Assembly (NCBI RefSeq): GCF_030142075.1
Contig: NZ_CP126241.1
Coordinates: 3,162,001 to 3,226,000, forward strand
DNA: 64,000 bases
Origin: Arthrobacter sp. zg-Y20
Lineage (GTDB): Bacteria > Actinomycetota > Actinomycetes > Actinomycetales > Micrococcaceae
Direction of reading: 5' to 3'
Positions 7,192 to 15,917 of the stretch are shown here, one piece after another. The position numbers and the translations under genes were made by a program. How positions within the stretch are numbered: the stretch's first letter is position 1; the number at the start of each line of letters is the position of its first letter. The notes below the pieces were generated by a model. That model worked only from the letters and a program-made list of their open reading frames with translations, was not told the origin of the DNA and made no database searches.

Positions 7192-9588
7192 ATGAAGATC
7201 GCAGTTGTCGGCGGCGGCCCCGGAGGGCTCTACTTTGCCGCATTGATGAAGCAGCTGGATCCTGCGCACGAGGTGACCGTGTGGGAGCGCAACGCCGCGA
7301 GCGACACGTTCGGGTTCGGCGTCGTGTTCTCCGACGAGACCCTTGGCGGCATCGGGAACGCGGACACCGAGATTGCCGCCGCCATGTCCCGGCGTTTTGC
7401 CCGCTGGACGGACATCGACATCCATTTCCGGGGTGAGCAGCACACCGTGGGCGGACAGGGCTTCGCCGCCATGAGCCGCAAGGAACTGCTCGAACTGCTG
7501 CAGCAGCGGTGCGGAGACCTCGGCGTCGACGTCCGGTTCTCCACGCTGGCCCCCGACGTCGCCGAGCTCAGCCGCACCCATGACCTGGTCCTCGCCGCCG
7601 ACGGCCTCAATTCCGCCATCCGCGGCGCCTACGCGGATTCCTTCAAACCGTCGCTGGACCTGCGCCGTTCCAAGTACATGTGGCTGGGAACCGACCTTGT
7701 GTTCGAGGCCTTCAAGTTCTTCATCAAGGACACCGAGCACGGCGTCATGCAGATCCACGGTTACCCGTATTCGGACCAGGGCTCCACCTTCATTGTCGAA
7801 ATGCATGAGGATGTATGGCGTTCGGCCGGCTTCGACGAAACTGAAGGGCAGGTGTTCCCTCCCGGCGTCAGCGACGAAGCAGCAATCGCCCGGATCACGG
7901 AAATCTTCCGGGACGAACTGCAGGGACACAGCGTTCTGTCCAACAACTCCAAGTGGCTGAACTTCACCACCGTGCGCAACGAAAACTGGCGGCACGGGAA
8001 CATCGTCCTGCTTGGCGACGCCGCCCACACCGCGCATTTCTCGATCGGCTCAGGCACCAAACTCGCCATGGAGGACTCCTTGGCGCTGGCTGCCTGCCTG
8101 CACGAGCATCCCGATGTGGAGACCGCGCTGGCGGCCTATGAGGCGGAGCGGCGTCCCGTGGTGGAATCCACCCAGCGTGCCGCACAGGCTTCGCTCGAAT
8201 GGTTTGAGAACATCGGCCAGTATGCGGGCCAGGATCCGGTGCAGTTCTGCTTCAACCTGCTCACCCGCAGCCGCCGCATCACCTACGACAACCTCAAGCT
8301 CCGCGACCCTGGCTTCGCCGCCCTGGCGGACAAGGCCTTCGCCGAGTCCGCCGGCGTGCAGGACGTGGCACCGGCCATGTTCCAGCCGGCCCGCATCGGC
8401 AGCCTGGAACTCAAGAACCGCATAGTGGTCTCCCCCATGGACATGTATTCGGCGGTGGACGGGCTGCCGGGGGACTTCCACCTCACCCACCTGGGCAGCA
8501 AGGCGCTGGGCGGCGCCGGACTGGTGATGACCGAGATGGTCTGCGTGTCCGACGTCGGCCGGATCACCCCGGGCTGCACCGGCCTGTACTCCGATGAGCA
8601 AGCTGCCGGCTGGCGGCGGATCGTGGACTTTGTCCACCAGCAGTCCACGGCCAAGATCGGTGCGCAGATCGGGCACTCCGGACGCAAGGGGTCCACCCGG
8701 CTCATGTGGGAGGGTATTGATGTTCCGCTGGAGGACGGCTGGGACGTGATGGGTCCGTCGGCGCTTCCCTACGGCGAGAACTGCAACGTGCCGCGGGAAA
8801 TGGACCGATCCGACATGCAGCAGGTCTTGGCGGAGTTTACCGACGCGGCCCGCCGTGCTGCCGATGCCGGCTTTGATTTGCTCGAACTCCACGCCGCGCA
8901 CGGATACCTTCTGTCCTCCTTCCTCTCCCCGCTCTCCAACCGGCGCACGGATGAATACGGCGGCAGCCTGGCGAACCGGCTGCGCTATCCCCTCGAAGTT
9001 TTCGACGCCGTCCGGGCGGCCTGGCCGGCCGAGCGCCCGCTCACCGTCCGACTGTCCGCCACGGATTGGGTTGAGGGCGGAAACACCGACGACGACGCCG
9101 TGGAGATCGCGCGTGCGTTCATCGCCCACGGGGCAGACGGAATCGACGTGTCCTCCGGCCAGGTCTCGAAGGAGGAAAAGCCGGCGTTCGGCCGCAGCTA
9201 CCAGACACCCTTTGCGGACAAAATCCGCAACCAGGCGGCAGCTGCTGCCGGCGTGGCCGTTATCGCCGTCGGCGCTGTTTCCTCCTACGACGACGTGAAT
9301 TCCATCCTGCTCGCGGGGCGCGCCGACTTCTGCGCGTTGGGCCGCACCCACCTGTACAACCCGCAGTGGACGCTGCAGGCCGCGGCGGAGCAGGACTACC
9401 GGGGGCCGGGAGCGGATTGGCCCCTGCCGTTCAAGGCCGGCCGGCGCAAGCCGCCCAGTGCCCGGACCGACGCCGTCCGGCCCCGGCTGTCGCTGCTGCG
9501 TGAACTGGAACCGGAATCCGCTGCGACGCACGTGCGGTGGACACCAAACGCCGCCCGGTCTGCGGAAGTCCTGGCTTCGGGCGTATAA
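7192..9588 (+). CDS. 2-Aminobenzoyl-CoA (or salicylyl-CoA) monooxygenase/reductase fusion
   Basis: Two-domain flavoenzyme of 798 residues. Residues 1-390 are a class A flavin monooxygenase with GGGPGG at 7-12, a DG motif (AADGLNS) and LLGDAAHTAHFSIGSG. From residue 396 an old-yellow-enzyme domain begins (QPARIGSLELKNRIVVSPM) with LELHAAHGYL and SNRRTDEYGG. This is the architecture of Azoarcus 2-aminobenzoyl-CoA monooxygenase/reductase, which hydroxylates and then reduces the ring, and of proteins annotated as salicylyl-CoA 5-hydroxylase/oxidoreductase. The ATG at 7192 has GAAAGGA upstream; a TTG 15 bases earlier is less likely. Last gene of the operon, followed by a strong terminator. Which aryl-CoA it uses is not decidable here. 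Confidence 0.9.
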   Translation: MKIAVVGGGPGGLYFAALMKQLDPAHEVTVWERNAASDTFGFGVVFSDETLGGIGNADTEIAAAMSRRFARWTDIDIHFRGEQHTVGGQGFAAMSRKELLELLQQRCGDLGVDVRFSTLAPDVAELSRTHDLVLAADGLNSAIRGAYADSFKPSLDLRRSKYMWLGTDLVFEAFKFFIKDTEHGVMQIHGYPYSDQGSTFIVEMHEDVWRSAGFDETEGQVFPPGVSDEAAIARITEIFRDELQGHSVLSNNSKWLNFTTVRNENWRHGNIVLLGDAAHTAHFSIGSGTKLAMEDSLALAACLHEHPDVETALAAYEAERRPVVESTQRAAQASLEWFENIGQYAGQDPVQFCFNLLTRSRRITYDNLKLRDPGFAALADKAFAESAGVQDVAPAMFQPARIGSLELKNRIVVSPMDMYSAVDGLPGDFHLTHLGSKALGGAGLVMTEMVCVSDVGRITPGCTGLYSDEQAAGWRRIVDFVHQQSTAKIGAQIGHSGRKGSTRLMWEGIDVPLEDGWDVMGPSALPYGENCNVPREMDRSDMQQVLAEFTDAARRAADAGFDLLELHAAHGYLLSSFLSPLSNRRTDEYGGSLANRLRYPLEVFDAVRAAWPAERPLTVRLSATDWVEGGNTDDDAVEIARAFIAHGADGIDVSSGQVSKEEKPAFGRSYQTPFADKIRNQAAAAAGVAVIAVGAVSSYDDVNSILLAGRADFCALGRTHLYNPQWTLQAAAEQDYRGPGADWPLPFKAGRRKPPSARTDAVRPRLSLLRELEPESAATHVRWTPNAARSAEVLASGV

Positions 9589-9600
9589 ACCGCCCCCTCC

Positions 9601-9650
9601 AAGGGAAAGGTCCCGTCTTTACAAGAGACGGGACCTTTCCCTTTGTGCTT
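9601..9650 (+). terminator. Strong terminator of the aryl-CoA operon
   Basis: Perfect 18-bp stem (9601-9618 with 9626-9643) and a 7-base loop, ending in CCCTTT and a T-rich stretch. The stem begins with AAGGGAAAGG, so the minus strand also ends in a pyrimidine run and the hairpin may work in both directions between the convergent operons. Confidence 0.9.
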
Positions 9651-9690
9651 TTGCCGGGCTCTTGGCAGGCTCTCTTTGGCCGGGCTGCTC

Positions 9691-9734
9691 AGTGGCTGCT
9701 TAGTGGCTGCTTAGTGGCTGCTTAGTGGCTGCTG
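9691..9734. repeat. Four tandem 11-bp units at the 3' end of the ThDP gene
   Basis: AGTGGCTGCTT is repeated three times, with a fourth copy ending in G. The unit spans the TAA stop and last codons (Ser-Ser-His) of the ThDP-dependent enzyme, so the gene end is followed by extra in-series copies of its own stop region. Confidence 0.9.
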
Positions 9735-11380
9735 AAGGCCTCGGCGAGCCACCAGGCACCGTTGTCCGACGTGATTTTGGCGTCGATGACCAGCGGCCGG
9801 CGCGGGCCTGATGCCAGCCACTGAGTTACGGCTTCCAGGTCCTCGGCCTTTCGGACGGTGAGCCCGTCTGCACCGAAACCACGTCCGATGGCTGCCGCGT
9901 CCGTTTCCGGGAACACCACCGTGCCCATGTCAGCATGCGGATTGTCCGCACCGAAGTGATGGACCTCTGCTCCGTAGGCGGCATCGTTGTACACAACGCA
10001 GACCAACGGCAGGTGGAGCCTCACGGCGGTTTCCAGTTCCGCCAGGGCCATGTGGAAGCCGCCGTCTCCGGTCCCGAGGACCGGGAGACGGTCCGGGCGG
10101 GCTACAGCTGCTCCGATCGCGGTGGCCAGGCCTAAGCCAACGGACTGGAACGCCTGCGTGAAACAGAACCCGAACTCGTCCGGAACGTCGAGGAACTGGC
10201 TTGGATAGCCCATGAAATTGCCGGAGTCCACAGCAACAATCCGTTCTGCCGGCAGCAGCTCGTCTAGCCTGCGGGTCAGGACGCGCGGATCGATCCTGCC
10301 GCCGGCTGAGGAATCCACCAGCGGCTCATCCCGCCACCGGATGGAGGCGGCGATGCGCCGGCGGACGGCGTCGGTCCGGTACCCGGTGCGCGCCGCGTTC
10401 CCGCGGCTGGACAGTTCCGCAAGTACCGCCGTCGCCGTTTCGGCCGCGTCGCCCTGCACTCCCAAGGTGATCGGACGGTTGGCGCCGAGCGCTTCGTCCT
10501 CCAGATCGACCTGGACCACGGCGGTTTCGGGGCCCACAAGATGCCCGTGCCGCATGGTCCACATATTCAAGGCGCAGCCGAAACCGACCAGCAGATCCGC
10601 GTCCGTGATCAGCTCAGCCGCCAGGGGTGAGGCGAACCCGCCGGAAATGCCCAGGCTGAACGGGTCTGCGTTGAACAGCCCCTTGGCCACCGCGGAGGTA
10701 GCCACCAGGGCACCGCTGCGGCGGGCCAACGCCAGCAGTTCGTTCCGTGCCCCTCTGCCTCCCCGGCCGGCAATGATTACCGGACGCCGGGCCTTTTCCA
10801 GCAGGTCTGCGAGCGCGGCAACAGATCCTGCACCCGGCCGCACCGGATCGGGCCGCCGCAGGGCGGGGACCGGCTGCGAAGGAATTTGCGGCACTGCTTG
10901 GGCCTGTACGTCCAGGGGAAGATTCAGCACAACCGTGCGCCTGTCATTAACTGCCCGGCGATAGGCCCTGACCGTGTCCGCGACTGCGGTCCGGGCAGAG
11001 TGGATCCGTTCGGGAACGGCCAGGACGGACCGGGCGAAGCTGTCCTGATCCATGCTGAAGTTTGAGTTCACGGACGCGGACGGGGCCTCGGCAGCCAGCA
11101 CGATCACCGGTGTCCGGGACTTGGCCGCCTCGCCTATTCCTGTTGCCGCGTTTGTCAGCCCGCACCCCTGGTGCACCGAGACGAGGCCCACCCGGCCGGA
11201 CATGCGGGCATAGGCGTCCGCCATGGTGGCAGCGCCGCCCTCATGCCGTGCGGCGGTAAACGCTACTCCGTGCTCGCGCAGAGAATTTGTCAGGGTGAAG
11301 TTTCCCGACCCCACCACGCCGAAGCAGTGCCCGGCACCCAGTTCCGCCAAGGTCCGGCCCACCAGCTGCGCTACGTTCAT
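9722..11380 (-). CDS. ThDP-dependent acetolactate synthase/benzoylformate decarboxylase-like enzyme
   Basis: A 552-residue three-domain thiamine diphosphate enzyme: PYR domain with catalytic Glu47 in RHEGGA, a central Rossmann-like domain, and a PP domain with the GDGGF cofactor motif near residue 430. The family includes acetolactate synthase, benzoylformate decarboxylase and other 2-oxo acid lyases; I cannot assign the substrate. It starts behind GGAGGA, 58 bases after the transporter gene on the same strand, so the two form an operon converging on the aryl-CoA operon. Decarboxylation or carboligation of a 2-oxo acid from the pathway is a reasonable guess. Confidence 0.85.
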   Translation of the reverse strand: MNVAQLVGRTLAELGAGHCFGVVGSGNFTLTNSLREHGVAFTAARHEGGAATMADAYARMSGRVGLVSVHQGCGLTNAATGIGEAAKSRTPVIVLAAEAPSASVNSNFSMDQDSFARSVLAVPERIHSARTAVADTVRAYRRAVNDRRTVVLNLPLDVQAQAVPQIPSQPVPALRRPDPVRPGAGSVAALADLLEKARRPVIIAGRGGRGARNELLALARRSGALVATSAVAKGLFNADPFSLGISGGFASPLAAELITDADLLVGFGCALNMWTMRHGHLVGPETAVVQVDLEDEALGANRPITLGVQGDAAETATAVLAELSSRGNAARTGYRTDAVRRRIAASIRWRDEPLVDSSAGGRIDPRVLTRRLDELLPAERIVAVDSGNFMGYPSQFLDVPDEFGFCFTQAFQSVGLGLATAIGAAVARPDRLPVLGTGDGGFHMALAELETAVRLHLPLVCVVYNDAAYGAEVHHFGADNPHADMGTVVFPETDAAAIGRGFGADGLTVRKAEDLEAVTQWLASGPRRPLVIDAKITSDNGAWWLAEAFSSH

Positions 11381-11438
11381 GCAGGTCCTCCGCGGACAGG
11401 GCTGGTGCCCGGCACGCGGCCGGGCACCAGCCGTAGGT

Positions 11439-12803
11439 TTATTTGGTGGAACCGGCCGCAGGGGAGGCGGCCGGTACGGCGGTATCCGCAGCCAGGCCGT
11501 CCAGCTGGGGAACCCGCTTGGGGATCATGGCGACCGCGCCGGCGGCAACCAGGCCGATGATGGCAAAGACGGCAAAGTTCCATTCGAACGGAACTCCGGC
11601 ACCGGCGATCCAGCCGCCGATGATTGGACCGCTGATGGCACCGATCCGCGCGAAGCTGAGCGCCCAGCCCGTGGCCGTGGCTCGGGTGGCCGCCGGGTAG
11701 TAGTCCGCAATATAGCCGGTGAGGACCAAGGACGTGGAGATGGATCCAATGCCAGCGAAGGCAACGAAGGCCAGGTTCACCACCATGGAGTTGGGGAACA
11801 TCAGCAGCAGGATTCCCGCTGCACCGAGGATGTAGAAGACCACCAGGATGCGCTTTTGCCCCACCCGGTCTGCGGCGTATCCCAGGACCAGGCCACCGAT
11901 GGCGGAGGCCAGGCTGAAGACTAGAAGGAAGGTCAGCGAGGATCCCAGGTCATAGCCGGCCTTGCGCATGATCTGCGGCAGCCAGGTGTTGAGGCCGTAG
12001 ACCAGGACCATGCCGCAGAACAGCGAGATCCAGAAGAAGACCGTGGACCGGAGGAACCGCTTGGAGAACATGGTGGCCATGACTTCGCGCCAGGGAATTG
12101 CCGCCGTCCCTCGGGCAGGCGGTGCGGGGTTGTAGTTGGGGATGTTCTGGCGTGCGGCGAGGGCTTTGGCCTGCGTGATCCGGCCCTTGGAGACGAGGTA
12201 CTCCAGCGATTCGGGCAGCAGGTAGGCCACGACGGGCAGGATGACCACCGGGAGCGCCCCCACGGCAATGACTGCCCGCCAGCCGAATGCCGGCAGCAGG
12301 GCCATGGCGACCAGTGCCGAGGCAACAATGCCCAGCGAGTAGCCCGAATACATCAAGCCGTAGTTGAAAGAGCGCTTCTTCGGTGCGGAGTACTCGATGG
12401 TCAGCGCGGCAGCCACCGGGATGACGCCGCCCATGCCGAGTCCGCCCAGGAAGCGGAAGAGGCCGAACATTTCCGGGGTGGGTGCCATCGCGGCGCCCGC
12501 CTGCGTCACGGTGAAGATCAGCATGGAAAGCAGCAGCATTTTCTTGCGGCCGATGATGTCGCTGAGGGTGCCGATAAACAGGGCGCCAAAGAGCATGCCT
12601 ACCAGTGCGTAAGCGCCCAGCCCGCCCAGTTCAAGGGGTGAGAGGTCCCATTCCTTGTATTCCGCGAGTGCGGGAAGCACGGCGCCGAGGACGCCGACGT
12701 CGTATCCCTCGGCCAGGATTGCCAGCCAGCAGGCAAACAGCACCAGGCCCGTGGTGCGGCGGGGAATGTTCCATTCAGTCGATGATGGTGCCTGTGTAGC
12801 CAC
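11439..12803 (-). CDS. MFS transporter, AAHS (aromatic acid:H+ symporter) type
   Basis: A 454-residue, 12-helix major facilitator resembling PcaK/BenK-type importers of aromatic acids. The first helix motif EGYDVGVLG with its Asp, the loop 2-3 motif GTLSDIIGRKK, and the repeated loop 8-9 motif GYAADRVGQKR are visible. GTG start with AAGGAG. It is upstream of the ThDP gene and carries a perfect palindrome TGACGATCGTCA about 50 bases before its start. Likely imports the substrate of the aryl-CoA pathway. Confidence 0.87.
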   Translation of the reverse strand: MATQAPSSTEWNIPRRTTGLVLFACWLAILAEGYDVGVLGAVLPALAEYKEWDLSPLELGGLGAYALVGMLFGALFIGTLSDIIGRKKMLLLSMLIFTVTQAGAAMAPTPEMFGLFRFLGGLGMGGVIPVAAALTIEYSAPKKRSFNYGLMYSGYSLGIVASALVAMALLPAFGWRAVIAVGALPVVILPVVAYLLPESLEYLVSKGRITQAKALAARQNIPNYNPAPPARGTAAIPWREVMATMFSKRFLRSTVFFWISLFCGMVLVYGLNTWLPQIMRKAGYDLGSSLTFLLVFSLASAIGGLVLGYAADRVGQKRILVVFYILGAAGILLLMFPNSMVVNLAFVAFAGIGSISTSLVLTGYIADYYPAATRATATGWALSFARIGAISGPIIGGWIAGAGVPFEWNFAVFAIIGLVAAGAVAMIPKRVPQLDGLAADTAVPAASPAAGSTK

Positions 12804-12851
12804 GGTGCTCCTTGCGTTGCAGTGCTTGGACGCTCCATTATTGACAGACTA

Positions 12852-12866
12852 TGACGATCGTCACAA
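12852..12866. promoter_or_regulatory. Candidate operator TGACG-N3-GTCACAA, copy 2
   Basis: Contains the perfect 12-bp palindrome TGACGATCGTCA followed by CAA, matching the site before the FAH operon. It lies within the likely promoter of the transporter/ThDP operon, in an AT-rich patch. Confidence 0.6.
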
Positions 12867-12910
12867 TAGATAAATAGAATTACTTTCTGCCGCTGCCGCC
12901 ACCCACAGAT

Positions 12911-12940
12911 AGGGCCGGACAGGTATTCCTGTCCGGCCCT
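12911..12940. terminator. Hairpin downstream of the 98-residue membrane protein gene
   Basis: Perfect 13-bp stem AGGGCCGGACAGG with tetraloop TATT. It follows the stop of the minus-strand gene at 12967. The T run is on the plus side (TTGTGTTTTT), so minus-strand termination would lack a U tail; it probably separates this gene from the transporter operon. Confidence 0.6.
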
Positions 12941-12966
12941 ATGGGTACTTGTGTTTTTCGCTGCGG

Positions 12967-13263
12967 CTAGCGCTTCCGGCCGAAGACCAGCGAAGCCAGG
13001 GCGACGGCCCCGGTTACGGTGAAGACGGACGGCCAGGCGCCCATCTTCTTGGCCAGCGGGTGGGACAGGCCGAAGGCGGCAACGTAGCCGGTGGTGAGTG
13101 CGGCAGCGGTGCCCGTGCCGGCGTCGCGCTTCCACAGGGCGAAGGCGGCGGCGCCCGCCGCGGCGAGGACGGCTCCGCCGAGCTGGCGGTTCCCGGTATC
13201 ACGGGCGGTCTTGTAGCCGCCGATCAGGCCGGCGCTGGTAATCAAGGGGGTCAGCAGGGACAA
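12967..13263 (-). CDS. Small membrane protein, unknown function
   Basis: A 98-residue Ala/Gly-rich protein with three or four hydrophobic segments (about 5-20, 27-45, 53-68, 78-95) separated by short basic loops, ending in GRKR. The TTG start at 13263 is chosen because AGGAGA precedes it at good distance. It lies 69 bases from the next minus-strand membrane gene and may be co-transcribed. Not recognised as a named family. Confidence 0.65.
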   Translation of the reverse strand: MSLLTPLITSAGLIGGYKTARDTGNRQLGGAVLAAAGAAAFALWKRDAGTGTAAALTTGYVAAFGLSHPLAKKMGAWPSVFTVTGAVALASLVFGRKR

Positions 13264-13331
13264 CGTATTTCTCCTCGGATAGGCAACATCCCCAGCTTAG
13301 GCCGGGACGGGTGCGGCCCGCACGCCTCGGG

Positions 13332-13820
13332 TCAGTGGCTGGTGGTGCCCTGCCGGGATTCCAGGATCGGGGCGATCCAGGCGTCTGAGACAAGCCCGGT
13401 GGCCCAGGCGTAGACGGCTTTGTGCCACACATCCACGGCCGTTTCGGGCAGCGGCCAGGAGGTGGGCGGCGCGCCGATGCCGGTGGCGTTTTCCAGTGTC
13501 TGGTCCGTTGCCAGACGCACCACGGTGAACGTGGTGTTGGCCACCGGACCGCGGATGCCCGTCACCGACCAGATGCCGCGCAGTCCGCCGAGCACGGCGC
13601 CGGTTCCCCAGTGCATCGCGTGGTTCCATATCGGCGGCTGCGCGTCCGGAGCCGGGTGCCTGCCCAGCATGCTCAGCAGGGTCCGGCCCGGCACGTAGGA
13701 GTTGGGCCGGCGGGTCAGTGCCTGTTCGGCCTTTTCGCCTGCGGTCATCACGGCCACCCCGGCCAAACCTGCGACGGCGCCCTGCGCGGCGGCCTTCAAA
13801 AGCGTACGTCCACGGCCCAC
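13332..13820 (-). CDS. Conserved hypothetical membrane-associated protein
   Basis: A 162-residue protein starting at GTG behind AGGAGG. An N-terminal hydrophobic helix (LLKAAAQGAVAGLAGVAVM) is followed by polar segments and a second possible helix near 'WGTGAVLGGLRGIW', with several Trp/His residues. It resembles uncharacterised actinobacterial YagU/DUF1440-like proteins loosely; no function can be given. Upstream of the previous small membrane gene on the same strand. Confidence 0.6.
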   Translation of the reverse strand: MGRGRTLLKAAAQGAVAGLAGVAVMTAGEKAEQALTRRPNSYVPGRTLLSMLGRHPAPDAQPPIWNHAMHWGTGAVLGGLRGIWSVTGIRGPVANTTFTVVRLATDQTLENATGIGAPPTSWPLPETAVDVWHKAVYAWATGLVSDAWIAPILESRQGTTSH

Positions 13821-13997
13821 GGCCGCCTCCTAGGCAGGTTTTCCCTTGGGTTTTCTCCTGGGCACACAGCGTAGGAGAAGTCACGGCCAATGTCCCGGGT
13901 GGACCGGCATCGCCGCCATAGACTGGGCCAAACCGGAACCTGCATGAAGAAAAGACCTGTCCGGAGCAGACCGGGACGGAGGAGGAGCGGAAGGACC

Positions 13998-14657
13998 GTG
14001 TCCAGTGCTACCACCCTGACCGAGTTGAAAACGCGGCTCCTGGCGTTGGCCGGGACCACGGACGGGCCTGTGATCGTCGGCGTCACCGGTGCGCCCGGAG
14101 CGGGAAAAACCACCCTGGTGGAAGCACTGGTCCAAGCCCTGAATCCGGAGGACCAACCCCTGGAATCGCGCCGCTTTGCCCATGTGCCCATGGACGGCTT
14201 CCACCTCTCCGACCGGGAACTGACCCGCCTGGGCCTGCTGCAGCGCAAAGGCGCACCGGAGACCTTCGACGCCGGCGGGTACGCCGCACTGCTGGAGCGG
14301 CTGACCGCTCCGCGCACCGCCGTCGTCTACGCCCCGGGGTTTGAACGGACCCTGGAGCAGCCGCTGGCCGGGGACATCCCGGTGTTCCCCGCCGCACGCG
14401 TCATCCTCACCGAGGGCAACTACCTGCTGCTGGACCGGCCGGAATGGCGGCAGGTCCGTTCCCGCTGCGCTGAGGTTTGGTTCTGCGAACCCGAGGAGGA
14501 ACTGCGGGTGGAACGCCTGGTGGAACGGCACATCCGTTTCGGCAAGGACCCAGTGACGGCAGCAGCGTGGGTGCGGGACGTGGACCAGCCCAACGCGGAC
14601 CTGGTGCGCGCTTTTCGGCAGCACGCCGACCTCCTGATCCACGGTTGGGTCGCCTAG
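13998..14657 (+). CDS. Nucleoside/nucleotide kinase family protein
   Basis: P-loop kinase of 219 residues, related to uridine kinase and the PanK/phosphoribulokinase-like group. Walker A GAPGAGKT occurs near residue 25, the MDGFH segment (base binding/catalytic Asp) follows, and ILTEGNYLLL is the Walker B-like strand typical of this group. GTG at 13998 has GGAGGAG upstream; in-frame ATGs at 13890 and 13944 would add basic, unconserved tails. It stands alone, divergent from the membrane genes. Probably phosphorylates a small sugar or nucleoside; substrate unknown. Confidence 0.78.
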   Translation: MSSATTLTELKTRLLALAGTTDGPVIVGVTGAPGAGKTTLVEALVQALNPEDQPLESRRFAHVPMDGFHLSDRELTRLGLLQRKGAPETFDAGGYAALLERLTAPRTAVVYAPGFERTLEQPLAGDIPVFPAARVILTEGNYLLLDRPEWRQVRSRCAEVWFCEPEEELRVERLVERHIRFGKDPVTAAAWVRDVDQPNADLVRAFRQHADLLIHGWVA

Positions 14658-14790
14658 CCTTGCGCGCGCTTCGCAACCCCGGAGCACATCCGCGGTGCTG
14701 CCCGGCTTGGGACCGGCGGCCGCCTCGCGTATAAAAGGACGCAGACCGCACACGCTTGGGCCCGCAGGGGCTGCGAAAAGGAGACAACGC

Positions 14791-15699
14791 ATGGACGCAC
14801 TGCTGGAAGACGGAGCCGAGCTGGAGCAGGTGGGCACCGGGGCGGTCTGGGCCGAAGGACCAACCTGGGTTCCGCAGCGCAATGCTGTCCGGTACAGCGA
14901 CGTGCGGTCCAACCGAATCCTGGAATACAGCGAAACCACGGGCGAGCTCAGCGTGTACGGCCGGGATGTGGAATTCACCAACGGCCGCGCACTCGACGCC
15001 GACGGCTCCGTGGTCCAGTGCTCGCACGGACGCCGGGCCATTGAGCGCGATACCAACGGCACCGTTCAGACCTTGGTGGACCGCTTCGGCGAGGTGCGCT
15101 TCAACTCCCCCAACGACGTCGTGGTCAAGTCCGACGGCACCGTCTGGTTCTCGGATCCCTCCTACGGCATCGACAATCCGGCGGAAGGCCACGGCGGAGA
15201 GCTGGAATACGGGGACCGGTACGTGTTCCGCTTCGATCCGGCCAGCGGGGAACTGACCGCAGTCATCACGGACATCATGGCGCCCAACGGCCTGGCGTTC
15301 TCGCCGGATGAGTCCGTCCTGTACGTTTCGGATACCGCCGAGGAAACCGTCTCCCCCGCCGGGCCGGCGCAGCCTGCGGGCAACCCCATCCGCGCCTACG
15401 ACGTCGTCGACGGGCGGCAGGCGAAAAACGGCCGCGTCTTCGTGCGGGTGGCCCCGGGCGTGCCGGATGGTTTCCGGGTGGATACCGACGGCAATATCTG
15501 GTCTTCCGGCGGCGACGGGGTGCGGGTCTTCTCCCCTGCAGGGGAAGTGCTCCTGCACATTCCGGTGCCGGAAACGGTCAGCAACGTCTGCTTCGGCGGC
15601 GCCGACGGCCGCACGCTGTACATGACCGCGACGTCGAGCCTCTACCGGATCCGGACCACTGCCAGCGACGCCGCCGCGGCCCTGCGCGGCCAGCGCTAG
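14791..15699 (+). CDS. SMP-30/gluconolactonase family protein
   Basis: Six-bladed beta-propeller lactonase family, 302 residues. Metal-site features are visible: Glu in AEGPTW near residue 20, Asn in NDVVVKSDG, and the Asp in SPDESVLYVSD. Enzymes of this group hydrolyse sugar lactones. The ATG at 14791 has AAAAGGAG just upstream. It stands alone after the kinase; a link to the glucose dehydrogenase at the window start is possible but not shown. The stop region is tandemly duplicated (15693-15720). Confidence 0.85.
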   Translation: MDALLEDGAELEQVGTGAVWAEGPTWVPQRNAVRYSDVRSNRILEYSETTGELSVYGRDVEFTNGRALDADGSVVQCSHGRRAIERDTNGTVQTLVDRFGEVRFNSPNDVVVKSDGTVWFSDPSYGIDNPAEGHGGELEYGDRYVFRFDPASGELTAVITDIMAPNGLAFSPDESVLYVSDTAEETVSPAGPAQPAGNPIRAYDVVDGRQAKNGRVFVRVAPGVPDGFRVDTDGNIWSSGGDGVRVFSPAGEVLLHIPVPETVSNVCFGGADGRTLYMTATSSLYRIRTTASDAAAALRGQR

Positions 15700-15720
15700 G
15701 CGGCCCGCGCTAGGCGGCCC
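15693..15720. repeat. Two tandem 14-bp units over a stop codon
   Basis: GCGCTAGGCGGCCC is present twice, back to back. The first copy contains the TAG stop of the SMP-30 gene. Confidence 0.9.
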
Positions 15721-15917
15721 GTCCGATCCGGTCTTCCGGCTTCCGGGCCCGCAACGCTTGCGTGCCCTGCTGCCTGCCCGTTTCCCGACGGTGCCCGCGC
15801 CGGTTGAACAGATAACGGCGCAGGGGTACCCGGATGGCAGTGCAGGGGTCCATACTTCTGCCCTAGCGGGTGCCCGGCACCCGGTCCCGGCACTGCCGCG
15901 TACGGAACGGAGCAGAT

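Noticed and set aside
6250-8037. Long open frame on the minus strand (595 codons)
   Set aside because: It lies antisense to the CoA ligase and monooxygenase; composition is that of a GC-rich shadow frame and it matches no protein family.
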